Position numbers and translations under genes: made by a program. Under the pieces are notes generated by a model. It ran no database searches. It was not told where the DNA came from and saw only the letters and a program-made list of their open reading frames with translations. Source: Ectopseudomonas composti (GTDB lineage: Bacteria; Pseudomonadota; Gammaproteobacteria; Pseudomonadales; Pseudomonadaceae). Taken from it: a stretch of 19,416 bases of DNA. The stretch is from contig CAMPIF010000020.1 in the NCBI GenBank assembly GCA_946886245.1, positions 1-19,416 on the forward strand. The letters run 5' to 3'. Numbering within the stretch: the stretch's first letter is position 1; each line of letters starts with the position of its first letter. This document shows, piece by piece, positions 1 to 6,618 of this stretch.

Positions 1-63
1 GGCCGGGGGAGTGGGCAGAAGATCACGCAGCAATTTGCTTATCTCGCCCCTGGCGAAGCCCCC

Positions 64-1026
64 TCATTCCCGCCGCAAAAAATGCACGCTGAACAACTGC
101 GCCGGGTCGCGCCACATGGCGACGGAGGCGAAGCCGCATGCGCCCGCCAGATCACGAAAGCCGCTCGGCGTGTACTTGTAGGAATTCTCCGTGTGCAGGG
201 TTTCGCCAGCGGCGAACTCGAACACGCGGTCTTCGATGCGCACCCGCTGCGCCTGGCGGCTGACCAGATGCATCTCGATGCGTGACTCGGCTTCGTTGTA
301 GAAGGCCCGGTGCTGGAAGCGGCGCGGGTCGATATCGCTGTGCAGCTCGTTGCGGATGCGCTCGAGCAGGTTGAGGTTGAACAGCGCAGTCACCCCGGCC
401 TGATCGTTGTAGGCGCGCTCCAGCACCTGGCGGTCTTTCACCAGGTCCACGCCGATCAGCAAGCCGCTGCCGGCCGGCAGGGCCTGATGCAGGTTGCGCA
501 GAAAGGCGCGCGCCGCGTCCGGGTCGAAATTGCCGATGCTGGAGCCGGGAAAGAACGCCAGCGGCCGTTGCCCCAGCGCCTCGGTGGGCAGCTTCAAGGG
601 CTGGCTGAAGTCGGCGCACAGCGCGTGCACGTCGAGCCAGCGATAGTCGGCGGCCAGGCGGCGCGTGCTGCTATGCAGAAACTCGCGGGAGATATCGATG
701 CCCAGGTAACGCGCCGGGCGCAGGGCTTCGAGCAGCAGGCGGATCTTGCGACTGGCGCCGCTGCCCAGCTCCACCAGGCTGGCGTTGCGCCCGGCCAGCT
801 CGGCGATATCGTGCGCCGCCAGGCGCAGAATGGTTTCCTCGGTGCGCGTCGGGTAGTACTCCGGCTGCAGGCAGATCAGCTCGAACAGCTGCGAGCCGCG
901 ATGATCGTAGAAGAACTTCGGCGACATCGCCTTCGGGCTGGCCGCGAAGCCGCGCAACGCTTCTTCGCGCAACGACTCCAGTTCCGGGCTGATGGATGCT
1001 TCGTGGGTACGGATTGCCAATGCCAT
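64..1026 (-). CDS. egtD: L-histidine N-alpha-methyltransferase EgtD
   Basis: This 320-residue protein should trimethylate the alpha-amino group of histidine with S-adenosylmethionine to give hercynine, the first step of ergothioneine-type synthesis, in the cytoplasm. Visible signatures are the PEYYPTRTE block near residue 55, the SAM-binding ELGSGASRK at 86-94, the SSIGNFDP block and the TENSYKY block near 279-285. In the known mycobacterial enzyme the matching Glu and Ser hold the substrate amine; here they are E280 and S282. The length matches the family. It follows egtB with only 2 bp between the egtB stop and its ATG, so the two are surely co-transcribed and probably translationally coupled. 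The C-S lyase and glutamylcysteine genes are not in the window. The 63 bases after the stop show no convincing terminator. Confidence 0.95.
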   Translation of the reverse strand: MALAIRTHEASISPELESLREEALRGFAASPKAMSPKFFYDHRGSQLFELICLQPEYYPTRTEETILRLAAHDIAELAGRNASLVELGSGASRKIRLLLEALRPARYLGIDISREFLHSSTRRLAADYRWLDVHALCADFSQPLKLPTEALGQRPLAFFPGSSIGNFDPDAARAFLRNLHQALPAGSGLLIGVDLVKDRQVLERAYNDQAGVTALFNLNLLERIRNELHSDIDPRRFQHRAFYNEAESRIEMHLVSRQAQRVRIEDRVFEFAAGETLHTENSYKYTPSGFRDLAGACGFASVAMWRDPAQLFSVHFLRRE

Positions 1027-1028
1027 GC

Positions 1029-2312
1029 TCAGAGCTCCCTGGCCAGGCGCAGGCCGGAGAACTGCCAGCGCATCGTGGGGTAGAAGAAATTGCGGTAGGT
1101 GGGGCGCACGTGGTCTTCAGGCGTGGCGCAACTGCCGCCGCGCAGCACCATCTGCCCGGACATGAACTTGCCGTTGTACTCGCCCAGGCTGCCGCCCAGC
1201 GGCCGAAAGCCGGGGTAGGGCCGGTAGGCGCTGGCTGTCCATTCCCAGACATCGCCATAGAGCTGCTGCAGGCCCGTGCCGGCACCTGCGGCCACCGGCT
1301 GCAGGTGATCGTTCTCGACGAAATTGCCCCACAGCGGTTCGTCCTGCGCGGCCACTTCCCATTCCTCCTCGCGTGGCAAACGCGCCTGCGCCCAGGTGGC
1401 GAAAGCCTCGGCCTCGAAGTAGCTCAGGTGACAGACCGGCGCATCCAGATCCAGCTCGCGCGGGCCGCCCAGGGTCAGCTCCAGCCAGTCATCGCCCTCA
1501 CGCAGCCAATACAGCGGCGACTGCCAGCCGACGCGCTGGATATGGTCCCAACCGTCCGCCAGCCACAGCGCCGTGCTGCGATAACCGCCATCGCGGATGA
1601 ACTGCAGGTACTCGCCATTGCTTACCGGCCGGCTGGCCAGCTGGAAGGCCTCGACGAATACCCGGTGTTGCGGCCGCTCGCAATCGAAGGCAAAGCCATC
1701 ACCGGTATGGCCGATATGCCGCAGCCCGGCGGGGAACTGAATCCAGCGCAGCTCGCTCGCGCTTGTGTCGCCCGGCTTGAGATCGTGGCGATAGACCGGC
1801 CGCAACGGGTTCTGCGCCAGGATGTGCTTGATATCCATCAACAGCAGCTCCTGATGCTGCTGCTCGTGCTCCAGCCCCAGCTCGATGCGCTGCAACAGCT
1901 CATCGGCCAGCTCGCTGTGCGGCTGGCTGAGCAATTGCTGCATGGCCAGGTCGACATGGCTGCGATAGGCGTACACCTCGCTCACCGTCGGCCGCGACAG
2001 CAGCCCGCGCCGCGCCCGCTCGAAGGGCGTGCCGTGGGTCTTGTAGTAGGAGTTGAACAGATGGTCGTAGCGCGCATCCAGCGGGCGATAACCCGGCAGA
2101 AAGGGCTGCAGCACGAACGCCTCGAAGAACCAGGTGACATGGGCCAGATGCCACTTCGGCGGGCTGACGTCCGCCATGCTCTGGATCACATAATCCTCGG
2201 CCTCCAGCGGCTCACAGAGCCGCTCGCTGGCGGCGCGCACCCGCTGGTAACGCTGCCATAGCGGTTCGAGGTGCGGCGGTGAAACGGCGATCCTGCTGGT
2301 GCGGTCTCGCAT
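1029..2312 (-). CDS. egtB: Ergothioneine-type sulfoxide synthase EgtB
   Basis: A non-heme iron enzyme that joins a thiol donor (cysteine or gamma-glutamylcysteine) to hercynine with oxygen, making the sulfoxide that is later cleaved to ergothioneine. The N-terminal DinB-like half carries the three-histidine iron site: KWHLAH near residues 54-58 and HEQQH at about 149-153. The C-terminal half is an FGE-sulfatase fold with GDVWEWT, PYPGF, VLRGGS and FSGLRLAR blocks. I start at the ATG at 2312 (427 residues) instead of the ATG at 2321, because AAGGA lies 8 bases before the former and directly abuts the latter. It leads the egtB-egtD operon. The thiol donor cannot be read from the sequence; EgtB as opposed to OvoA is favoured by length and by the separate egtD. 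Confidence 0.93.
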   Translation of the reverse strand: MRDRTSRIAVSPPHLEPLWQRYQRVRAASERLCEPLEAEDYVIQSMADVSPPKWHLAHVTWFFEAFVLQPFLPGYRPLDARYDHLFNSYYKTHGTPFERARRGLLSRPTVSEVYAYRSHVDLAMQQLLSQPHSELADELLQRIELGLEHEQQHQELLLMDIKHILAQNPLRPVYRHDLKPGDTSASELRWIQFPAGLRHIGHTGDGFAFDCERPQHRVFVEAFQLASRPVSNGEYLQFIRDGGYRSTALWLADGWDHIQRVGWQSPLYWLREGDDWLELTLGGPRELDLDAPVCHLSYFEAEAFATWAQARLPREEEWEVAAQDEPLWGNFVENDHLQPVAAGAGTGLQQLYGDVWEWTASAYRPYPGFRPLGGSLGEYNGKFMSGQMVLRGGSCATPEDHVRPTYRNFFYPTMRWQFSGLRLAREL

Positions 2313-2320
2313 AACACGCA

Positions 2321-2326
2321 TCCTTT
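2321..2326 (-). promoter_or_regulatory. Shine-Dalgarno site that decides the egtB start
   Basis: Read on the minus strand the bases are AAAGGA, followed by TGCGTGTT and then ATG at 2312. This 8-base spacing is normal. The alternative upstream ATG (2321) overlaps the end of the site and would have no spacing. Confidence 0.65.
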
Positions 2327-2491
2327 GCTGGCGCCGCGAAGCGCGACGGTTCTAAAAGCCGACTGGCCAACAAGGGCAAAGGTTCAAGGAAAAGTGTGTC
2401 GTTTACATGGCAGGGGCCCGAAACGCATCGCAGCATGCGGCCCATGCTGAGTGCGGCGATCAGGCGCTGCGCTGTCACCACTGGCGGGCGT

Positions 2492-3019
2492 TCAGCGCGC
2501 CGCCCCGGCTCGAAAACGTCCACGCCACCAGCGCGCCAGCCACGATTGAGGCTCGCGCGGTGCCGGGTGAGGCTGGCGATGGAAGCGCGGCAACTCGCCC
2601 AGGGCGATCCACAGCTCACCCTGCCACTCCAGCAGATTGACCTGCTGGTTGTCCCAGGCCATCAGGCAGCGGGATGGCTCATGAGCGGCCCACGCCGCAC
2701 TGTCGCGCAGCGCCGGCAAGGCCACATGGCTGAGCCAGCGACGCAGATGACGGTTCTCCGGATGCGAGAAGCGCCACAACGCCCTGTACATGCCCGACTC
2801 ACTGAGCACCTCCACCGTCTCCAATTGCCCACTGGCCAGCTGGAAATGCACCGTCCGCACCTGATCGGCATCCATCAGCCGACAGATGCGCTCCGGGTGG
2901 CGATGGCCCAGCAACCGCGCAAACTCCCGGGCACAGACCCACGGCTGGCGGTCGATTAGCACACCGCGCAACGGGCGGTTATGCCGCATCAGTACGATGG
3001 GGACGTAGGCATCTTCCAT
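2492..3019 (-). CDS. BRO-N domain protein, phage antirepressor-like
   Basis: A 175-residue protein whose first 115 residues fit the BRO-N fold found in baculovirus BRO proteins and phage antirepressors: a DRQPWVCAREFARLLGH stretch near residue 23, then VLSESGMYRALWRFSHPENR and a LRRWLSHVALPALR block. The C-terminal 60 residues are Arg/Trp-rich and show no second DNA-binding domain. Function is likely DNA or regulator binding, by family only. A clear GGAGG lies 4 bases before the ATG. It is divergent from an XRE regulator (3106-3384); the 86-bp gap holds two palindromes and a TTGACA box pointing at this gene, so repression by that regulator is likely. A 44-bp near-copy of its start exists at 3467-3510. 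It could be a domesticated phage gene. Confidence 0.8.
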   Translation of the reverse strand: MEDAYVPIVLMRHNRPLRGVLIDRQPWVCAREFARLLGHRHPERICRLMDADQVRTVHFQLASGQLETVEVLSESGMYRALWRFSHPENRHLRRWLSHVALPALRDSAAWAAHEPSRCLMAWDNQQVNLLEWQGELWIALGELPRFHRQPHPAPREPQSWLARWWRGRFRAGAAR

Positions 3020-3046
3020 AAGGCCTCCCGGCTGCTTGGTTCACTG

Positions 3047-3078
3047 TATCTGAAAATCAGATATCTGGAGGTTAGATA
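3047..3078. promoter_or_regulatory. Tandem palindromic operators between bro and XRE genes
   Basis: Two 17-bp inverted repeats overlap by two bases. The first, 3047-3063, is TATCTGA-AAA-TCAGATA and is perfect. The second, 3062-3078, is TATCTGG-AGG-TTAGATA with one arm mismatch. Centres are 15 bp apart. Their place between two divergent genes, one coding for an XRE protein, is the usual arrangement for an autoregulated repressor. Binding by the 3106-3384 product is inference. Confidence 0.75.
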
Positions 3079-3098
3079 TACCGTGAATGTCCTGTCAA
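3071..3098 (-). promoter_or_regulatory. Candidate promoter of the BRO-N gene
   Basis: On the minus strand a perfect TTGACA (3093-3098) is followed after 16 bp by TCTAAC (3071-3076), a 4/6 match to a -10 box that lies inside the second palindrome. A bound repressor would cover the -10 box. The -35 lies just before the XRE start codon. The weak -10 limits confidence. Confidence 0.45.
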
Positions 3099-3105
3099 CG
3101 GACGG

Positions 3106-3384
3106 ATGCCTCCTGTGGAAAAGTCGGTTTCTCGAGACGAGAACCTGATTTTCTTGAAATTGCTCAAACAGTGTCGGGTCGAGGCAGGGCTGACCCAGGA
3201 CGACTTCGCCAAAGCGCTCGACCGCCCGCAGTCGTTTGTCAGCGATGTGGAGCGCGGGCTGCGTCGGCTGGACCTGATCCAGCTCCGGGATATCTGTCAG
3301 GTGCTGGGCATCAGCTTGAGCAGCTTTGTGCAGCGCTTCGAGGATGAGTTGGTGGGCAATGGTGGCGGTAAAGGCAAGAGCTAA
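3106..3384 (+). CDS. XRE-family helix-turn-helix repressor
   Basis: A 92-residue single-domain regulator. Residues 15-80 fit the Cro/C1 helix-turn-helix: LLKQCRVEAGLTQDDFAKAL with the recognition helix around RPQSFVSDVERGLRRL, then LRDICQVLGISLSSFVQRFE. The Gly/Lys-rich tail (residues 82-92) looks disordered. It is divergent from the BRO-N gene and probably represses it through the two palindromes at 3047-3078. No strong ribosome site precedes the ATG at 3106; a GTG at 3115 in the same frame is a possible alternative. Such small XRE proteins also serve as antitoxins, but no toxin-like partner other than the BRO-N protein adjoins it. Confidence 0.88.
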   Translation: MPPVEKSVSRDENLIFLKLLKQCRVEAGLTQDDFAKALDRPQSFVSDVERGLRRLDLIQLRDICQVLGISLSSFVQRFEDELVGNGGGKGKS

Positions 3385-3466
3385 GGCTCCGGGTGGTGGT
3401 GCACCCAGGGCGATGTGCCGTCGCAGAGGAAAATGAATCTCTCCCCACGTCATCTGGCGGCGATGA

Positions 3467-3510
3467 CGCATCAGCACGATGGGGATCAAGGCATCTTCCA
3501 CAAGGCCACC
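3467..3510 (-). pseudogene. Remnant of a second BRO-N gene start
   Basis: This 44-bp stretch matches 2985-3028, the ribosome site and first 13 or so codons of the intact BRO-N gene, at 38 of 44 positions. It reads MEDALIPIVLMRH against MEDAYVPIVLMRH, with GTG at 3501 as start. After RHRRQM the similarity to the intact protein ends, so the rest of the gene is gone. It faces away from the second XRE regulator exactly as the intact gene faces away from the first, which suggests a duplicated or second acquired bro-XRE pair whose bro was deleted. Confidence 0.75.
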
Positions 3511-3625
3511 TGATTGTCAGCCGCCAATGGCGGGTGGGTTCGAACGTGCGGGCAGGGGAATGCGCACGCATGGCGTGTCTAGGGTGAACAGCTTTTGATA
3601 CCCTGCCAGAACTCAGATTCTGAAG

Positions 3626-3665
3626 GTTCCAAGATTGGAACTAATGATGGTTCCAATCTTGGAAC
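3626..3665. promoter_or_regulatory. Twin 16-bp operators before the second XRE gene
   Basis: GTTCCAA-GA-TTGGAAC (3626-3641) and GTTCCAA-TC-TTGGAAC (3650-3665) are both perfect palindromes. Their centres are 24 bp apart and together they form a larger inverted repeat. They end about 5 bases before the AAGGGGG ribosome site of the regulator at 3683, so a bound repressor would block its own gene. The assignment to this regulator is inferred from position. Confidence 0.78.
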
Positions 3666-3682
3666 CTGTCAAGGGGGCTAAA

Positions 3683-3919
3683 TTGGATTTACCGGCAAAA
3701 ATGAAGGCGATACGGGCCAAGGAAAACCTGACCCAGGAAGATTTTTGCCGGGAAGTCGATATCAGCTTGAGCAGCTGGAAGAAGTACGAAGCCTCAATCA
3801 CTGACATGGGGCTGGCTCCGTTCCTCAAGGTCGCCAACCACCCGCGCTTTAAAAAGTACGCACTGTGGCTGACTACTGGAGAAACAGCCCCGGAGTGTGG
3901 GCAGGTCAGTCCGTTGTGA
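3683..3919 (+). CDS. Small phage-type XRE regulator
   Basis: A short helix-turn-helix protein, 78 residues from a TTG at 3683. That start is chosen because AAGGGGG lies 5 bases upstream, because the protein then begins DLPAKMKAIRAKENLTQEDF as related phage-type regulators do, and because it leaves both palindromes upstream. A longer reading from a TTG at 3635 would code through the operators. The helix-turn-helix spans about residues 7-40 (LTQEDFCREVDISLSSWKKYE). The tail ALWLTTGETAPECGQVSP is a pattern I recall from Pseudomonas prophage regulators. It probably represses itself. The adjacent bro remnant (3467-3510) suggests a lost partner on the other side. Alternative role: control of a phage gene no longer present. 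Confidence 0.82.
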   Translation: MDLPAKMKAIRAKENLTQEDFCREVDISLSSWKKYEASITDMGLAPFLKVANHPRFKKYALWLTTGETAPECGQVSPL

Positions 3920-3932
3920 GGCTTTGGCTGTG

Positions 3933-3950
3933 GACCAAAGGATTATGAGT
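3933..3950 (-). repeat. tRNA-like 18-bp fragment, possible attachment-site relic
   Basis: Matches 12519-12536 of the tRNA gene, from anticodon loop to variable loop, at 16 of 18 positions and in the same orientation. On the minus strand it reads ACTCATAATC, two differing bases, then TTGGTC. The anticodon stem cannot form here because the bases before it do not pair, and no T-arm follows, so this is not a tRNA gene. Attachment sites of tyrosine recombinases often start in the anticodon loop, so an integration scar is possible. Confidence 0.4.
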
Positions 3951-4212
3951 TGCCTAGAAACGCTGCAAGCCCAGTGAAATCGTGCGTAGCTTAGCGCAGG
4001 TACAGCTAGCTGAAAGTAGCGTCGTAGAAAGGGTTAAGCGTAATTGAGCGAAATCTGTAAAAGCTGGGCACTGTACCGTCAGCGTACTGTTTTTTGTACC
4101 GCGAAACGGTCAGGCTCAGTGTGTCTTATGATTTCAACTGTCAGCAATTTGATCTACGATAACTGACAATGAGCACAATACAGGCCTATTCAGACCATCC
4201 TTAGCTCCAGAG

Positions 4213-4246
4213 AAAAGCCGGCGTATATCTATCGATAAATGCCGGC
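4213..4246 (-). terminator. Candidate rho-independent terminator of the ATPase operon
   Basis: On the minus strand, 25 bases after the ATPase stop, GCCGGC (4241-4246) pairs with GCCGGC (4217-4222) across an 18-base loop that includes TATCGATA, followed directly by TTTTCT. The long loop and short T-run make it moderate. Confidence 0.5.
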
Positions 4247-4270
4247 AGTCCTACTGAGCCGATTTTTGAG

Positions 4271-6616
4271 CTATGCGGACTCGCCGATTGAACCTCTTGT
4301 CAACGGTTCATGATGCATCAGAAGATCGAACCTTACGTAAAACTCTACAGGCTCTTCGGTCACCTTGAAGCAGTCGTACAGGCCCGCTGGAACCGGCACT
4401 AAAATGCGGTTGTTGGCGACTATAGTGGTAGTCGTCAACGCCGTTCCACCAGCGTCCCCCGAAGTTCGAGAGCCCCTAAGCTCAATGTCGTAATACAGAC
4501 TGATTCCCGAGTTTGCCCCCGAGAACAGATAGACAATTCGACGGCCAGCCCAAGCGACTTGGGTAGAGTGCGGCCATTTGAAAAACTCCAGTTCTTGCTG
4601 AAATAAGCGGTCTGACAGCGCAAGGAACATCTTATAGTTGTTGAGATGAGGCAGTTCTTGGTCGGTCGTTAGCAGTCGTTCATCAATACTAGTTTCGAGC
4701 CGTAGAATTGGGGAACCCGCGACCGGCGCGGCCACCGGATGCTCGCTGGAAGCGGGAACCGCTGCGTTGATTACATCGGGCAGAACTTTTTCAACCGTAC
4801 CGACTTGGCGTGCGTTTACATGCTGGCTTTGGACTGCAGTGACGGCCACTGCCGCATTTAGAACCTGGCTGATTTCGATCTTGCCGCTAAGGTAGTCAGC
4901 AATTAGTGGTTCCAACGATCCGTTATCTTCCCGATCAAGTCGGTAGAGTTCTCGCTTGCGCTCCAGCGCGCGCTGGAGCGCATCGAGCCCCGAACGCTGA
5001 GAACTCGGAACGAAGCGCTGGATGTGAGAATAGATATGCACCCTTACTAAATCTTTCGTGAAACTTTCCAAAAGATCAAACGACGTGCTGACATGCCGGA
5101 GTACTGCGCGCACTGCAGCCCAGTTTCGGGATAGGGTCAGGATGACCTTATCGCCTTGCATCTTGGGAATGATCGTCACCCCATGTGTGATGTCAGCCCA
5201 GATGATCTGCACGTCGTCGAGCATGTAGTCGTTACGTAGCACCCTCACCAGCGCAAATGTCAAACTGACCTCTTCGCGAGTTAATTCACTGGGAGCGTAT
5301 TCATTTGTGACCGTGGCATGGTTAGGGATGCTCGGTACGTTAAGAATTTGCGCTAGATATCGACGCTGTAGCTCACGGCGTGGTTGATTTTGGCTGATTC
5401 GAAGAAGTGGAATTTCTGAGCCCGAAAACATTTTGATGAGGTCAGGATCGGTGCCTTCGTATGACTGCATTTCAACATGTGCAAAATGATTGGCTAACAT
5501 GCCCATCTCGATCTGCTCATCCCCGTCCTGCACCTGGATTTTGATGCGGCTGGCTAACGCTGTCAGATTGTTAGTCACCAGATATTGCTGGAAAGCTTGC
5601 AGGATATCCGCAATAGGATCGACCGCTAGAAGTTCGGTCAGCTGACGCTCTAGCGCAGGGAATATCCTCGATGCTTCTGCTATCGACTCACGGGTTAACG
5701 CTTCACGGCCCGCCGTCGGCACAAGAAAGGGGAGGTCTGCAAATCCGCCCAGTTGATAGGTGCTCGCGACGGGCAGTGGCGCAAGCCCAAAGCTTGAGCG
5801 TAAGCCCATGATTGATCCCATGCCGCTACGAAGGCACAGCGAGCCCTTAATCGGAGTTCCATCCAAAAAAAACTGCGTGCATACAACGCCAACACCGATA
5901 GTGCTGGATACAAATGCCTCAAGTTCAAACGCCATTGCGTCGGCTTGAACATTGCGTTTGCCGATGGATGGCCACCCCGTTACGCCTATGGCATCCATCT
6001 GATTTTGTTGGCTTACAAGGTCACCATTGATCAAGATGGGAACAGCAAGGAATCGTACGAACTGACCGAGGTACGCTTTCAAACCTTCCAGGTCGAGTTG
6101 TGCGTTTCCGTCAAGCATTGCAACGATGGTTGTCCCAATCGGCGTAGATTCGTCGAGCTCCTCGAAACCGATGCAGTCCTGGCCGATTTTTAAATTGCAC
6201 TTTTGCGCGCTAGTGCGATACCCGACACCCTCGCCCAGCATGCGGGTTGTCACAGTAAGCTCTGAACACACGCCGAAGTTCGCCATTGCTCCGATGCCAA
6301 ACGTACCAATCACCCCAGCTTGGCGTGCGGACTCCGTGTTTTTACCGGATGAGCCGGCTTTCCAGAAATTTTCACGCAGGATGGTTTCGGACATGCCGAT
6401 TCCGTCATCTGTTATTGATATCGCTCCCGCAGAAACCTTGATATCAATCAAAAATTCGGCAAGCTCGCGTACTTCTGCGTTCGCCCGCATGAGAATGGCG
6501 TCATAGCTGTTCTGAACATTTTCCCGAACCATCGCGAATGGTGAGTCGTAAATCTGCTTCGAGAGAATCTCAAGCACGCGGTCGGTTTCAACCTGAAAAG
6601 GAATATTTGTCGACAT
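4271..6616 (-). CDS. Hsp90-like GHKL ATPase of a putative defence operon
   Basis: A 781-residue protein with a Hsp90/HtpG-type ATP-binding domain at the N-terminus. The N-box is RENVQNSYDA (E32, N36, D39), the G1 box DDGIGM (70-75) and the G2 box GVIGTFGIGA (101-110), all intact, so ATP binding and hydrolysis are likely. Residues to about 220 resemble the HtpG nucleotide and transducer regions. The remaining 550 residues match nothing I recognise and end in a beta-rich stretch (about 660-775). It is not housekeeping HtpG: the middle and C-terminal chaperone domains are not evident. It starts 2 bp after the metallophosphoesterase stop and closes the operon. GHKL ATPases of the MORC/MutL and Hsp90 types recur beside restriction genes, so a switch or sensor in anti-invader defence is plausible but inferred. 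Confidence 0.85.
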   Translation of the reverse strand: MSTNIPFQVETDRVLEILSKQIYDSPFAMVRENVQNSYDAILMRANAEVRELAEFLIDIKVSAGAISITDDGIGMSETILRENFWKAGSSGKNTESARQAGVIGTFGIGAMANFGVCSELTVTTRMLGEGVGYRTSAQKCNLKIGQDCIGFEELDESTPIGTTIVAMLDGNAQLDLEGLKAYLGQFVRFLAVPILINGDLVSQQNQMDAIGVTGWPSIGKRNVQADAMAFELEAFVSSTIGVGVVCTQFFLDGTPIKGSLCLRSGMGSIMGLRSSFGLAPLPVASTYQLGGFADLPFLVPTAGREALTRESIAEASRIFPALERQLTELLAVDPIADILQAFQQYLVTNNLTALASRIKIQVQDGDEQIEMGMLANHFAHVEMQSYEGTDPDLIKMFSGSEIPLLRISQNQPRRELQRRYLAQILNVPSIPNHATVTNEYAPSELTREEVSLTFALVRVLRNDYMLDDVQIIWADITHGVTIIPKMQGDKVILTLSRNWAAVRAVLRHVSTSFDLLESFTKDLVRVHIYSHIQRFVPSSQRSGLDALQRALERKRELYRLDREDNGSLEPLIADYLSGKIEISQVLNAAVAVTAVQSQHVNARQVGTVEKVLPDVINAAVPASSEHPVAAPVAGSPILRLETSIDERLLTTDQELPHLNNYKMFLALSDRLFQQELEFFKWPHSTQVAWAGRRIVYLFSGANSGISLYYDIELRGSRTSGDAGGTALTTTTIVANNRILVPVPAGLYDCFKVTEEPVEFYVRFDLLMHHEPLTRGSIGESA

Positions 6617-6618
6617 AA

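Larger units (their letters stand above)
3920..4270. other. Non-coding interval at the left edge of the nuclease/ATPase block
   Basis: No reading frame with a start and family signature is found here. It is more AT-rich than the flanking egt and rpoD regions. It contains the tRNA-like fragment at 3933-3950, a short CAGCTAGCTG palindrome, two TGTACCG repeats some 20 bp apart near 4070-4100, and the terminator at 4213-4246. Confidence 0.6.

Noticed and set aside
996..2261. Plus-strand frame of 421 codons opposite egtB
   Set aside because: Shadow of egtB; the minus-strand product is a clear EgtB.
2989..3501. Minus-strand frame of 170 codons starting at the bro remnant
   Set aside because: Only the first 15 or so codons resemble BRO-N; the rest is antisense to the XRE gene 3106-3384.
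3520..3560. GGTTCGAAC resembling a tRNA T-loop
   Set aside because: No acceptor, D or anticodon arms can be drawn around it.
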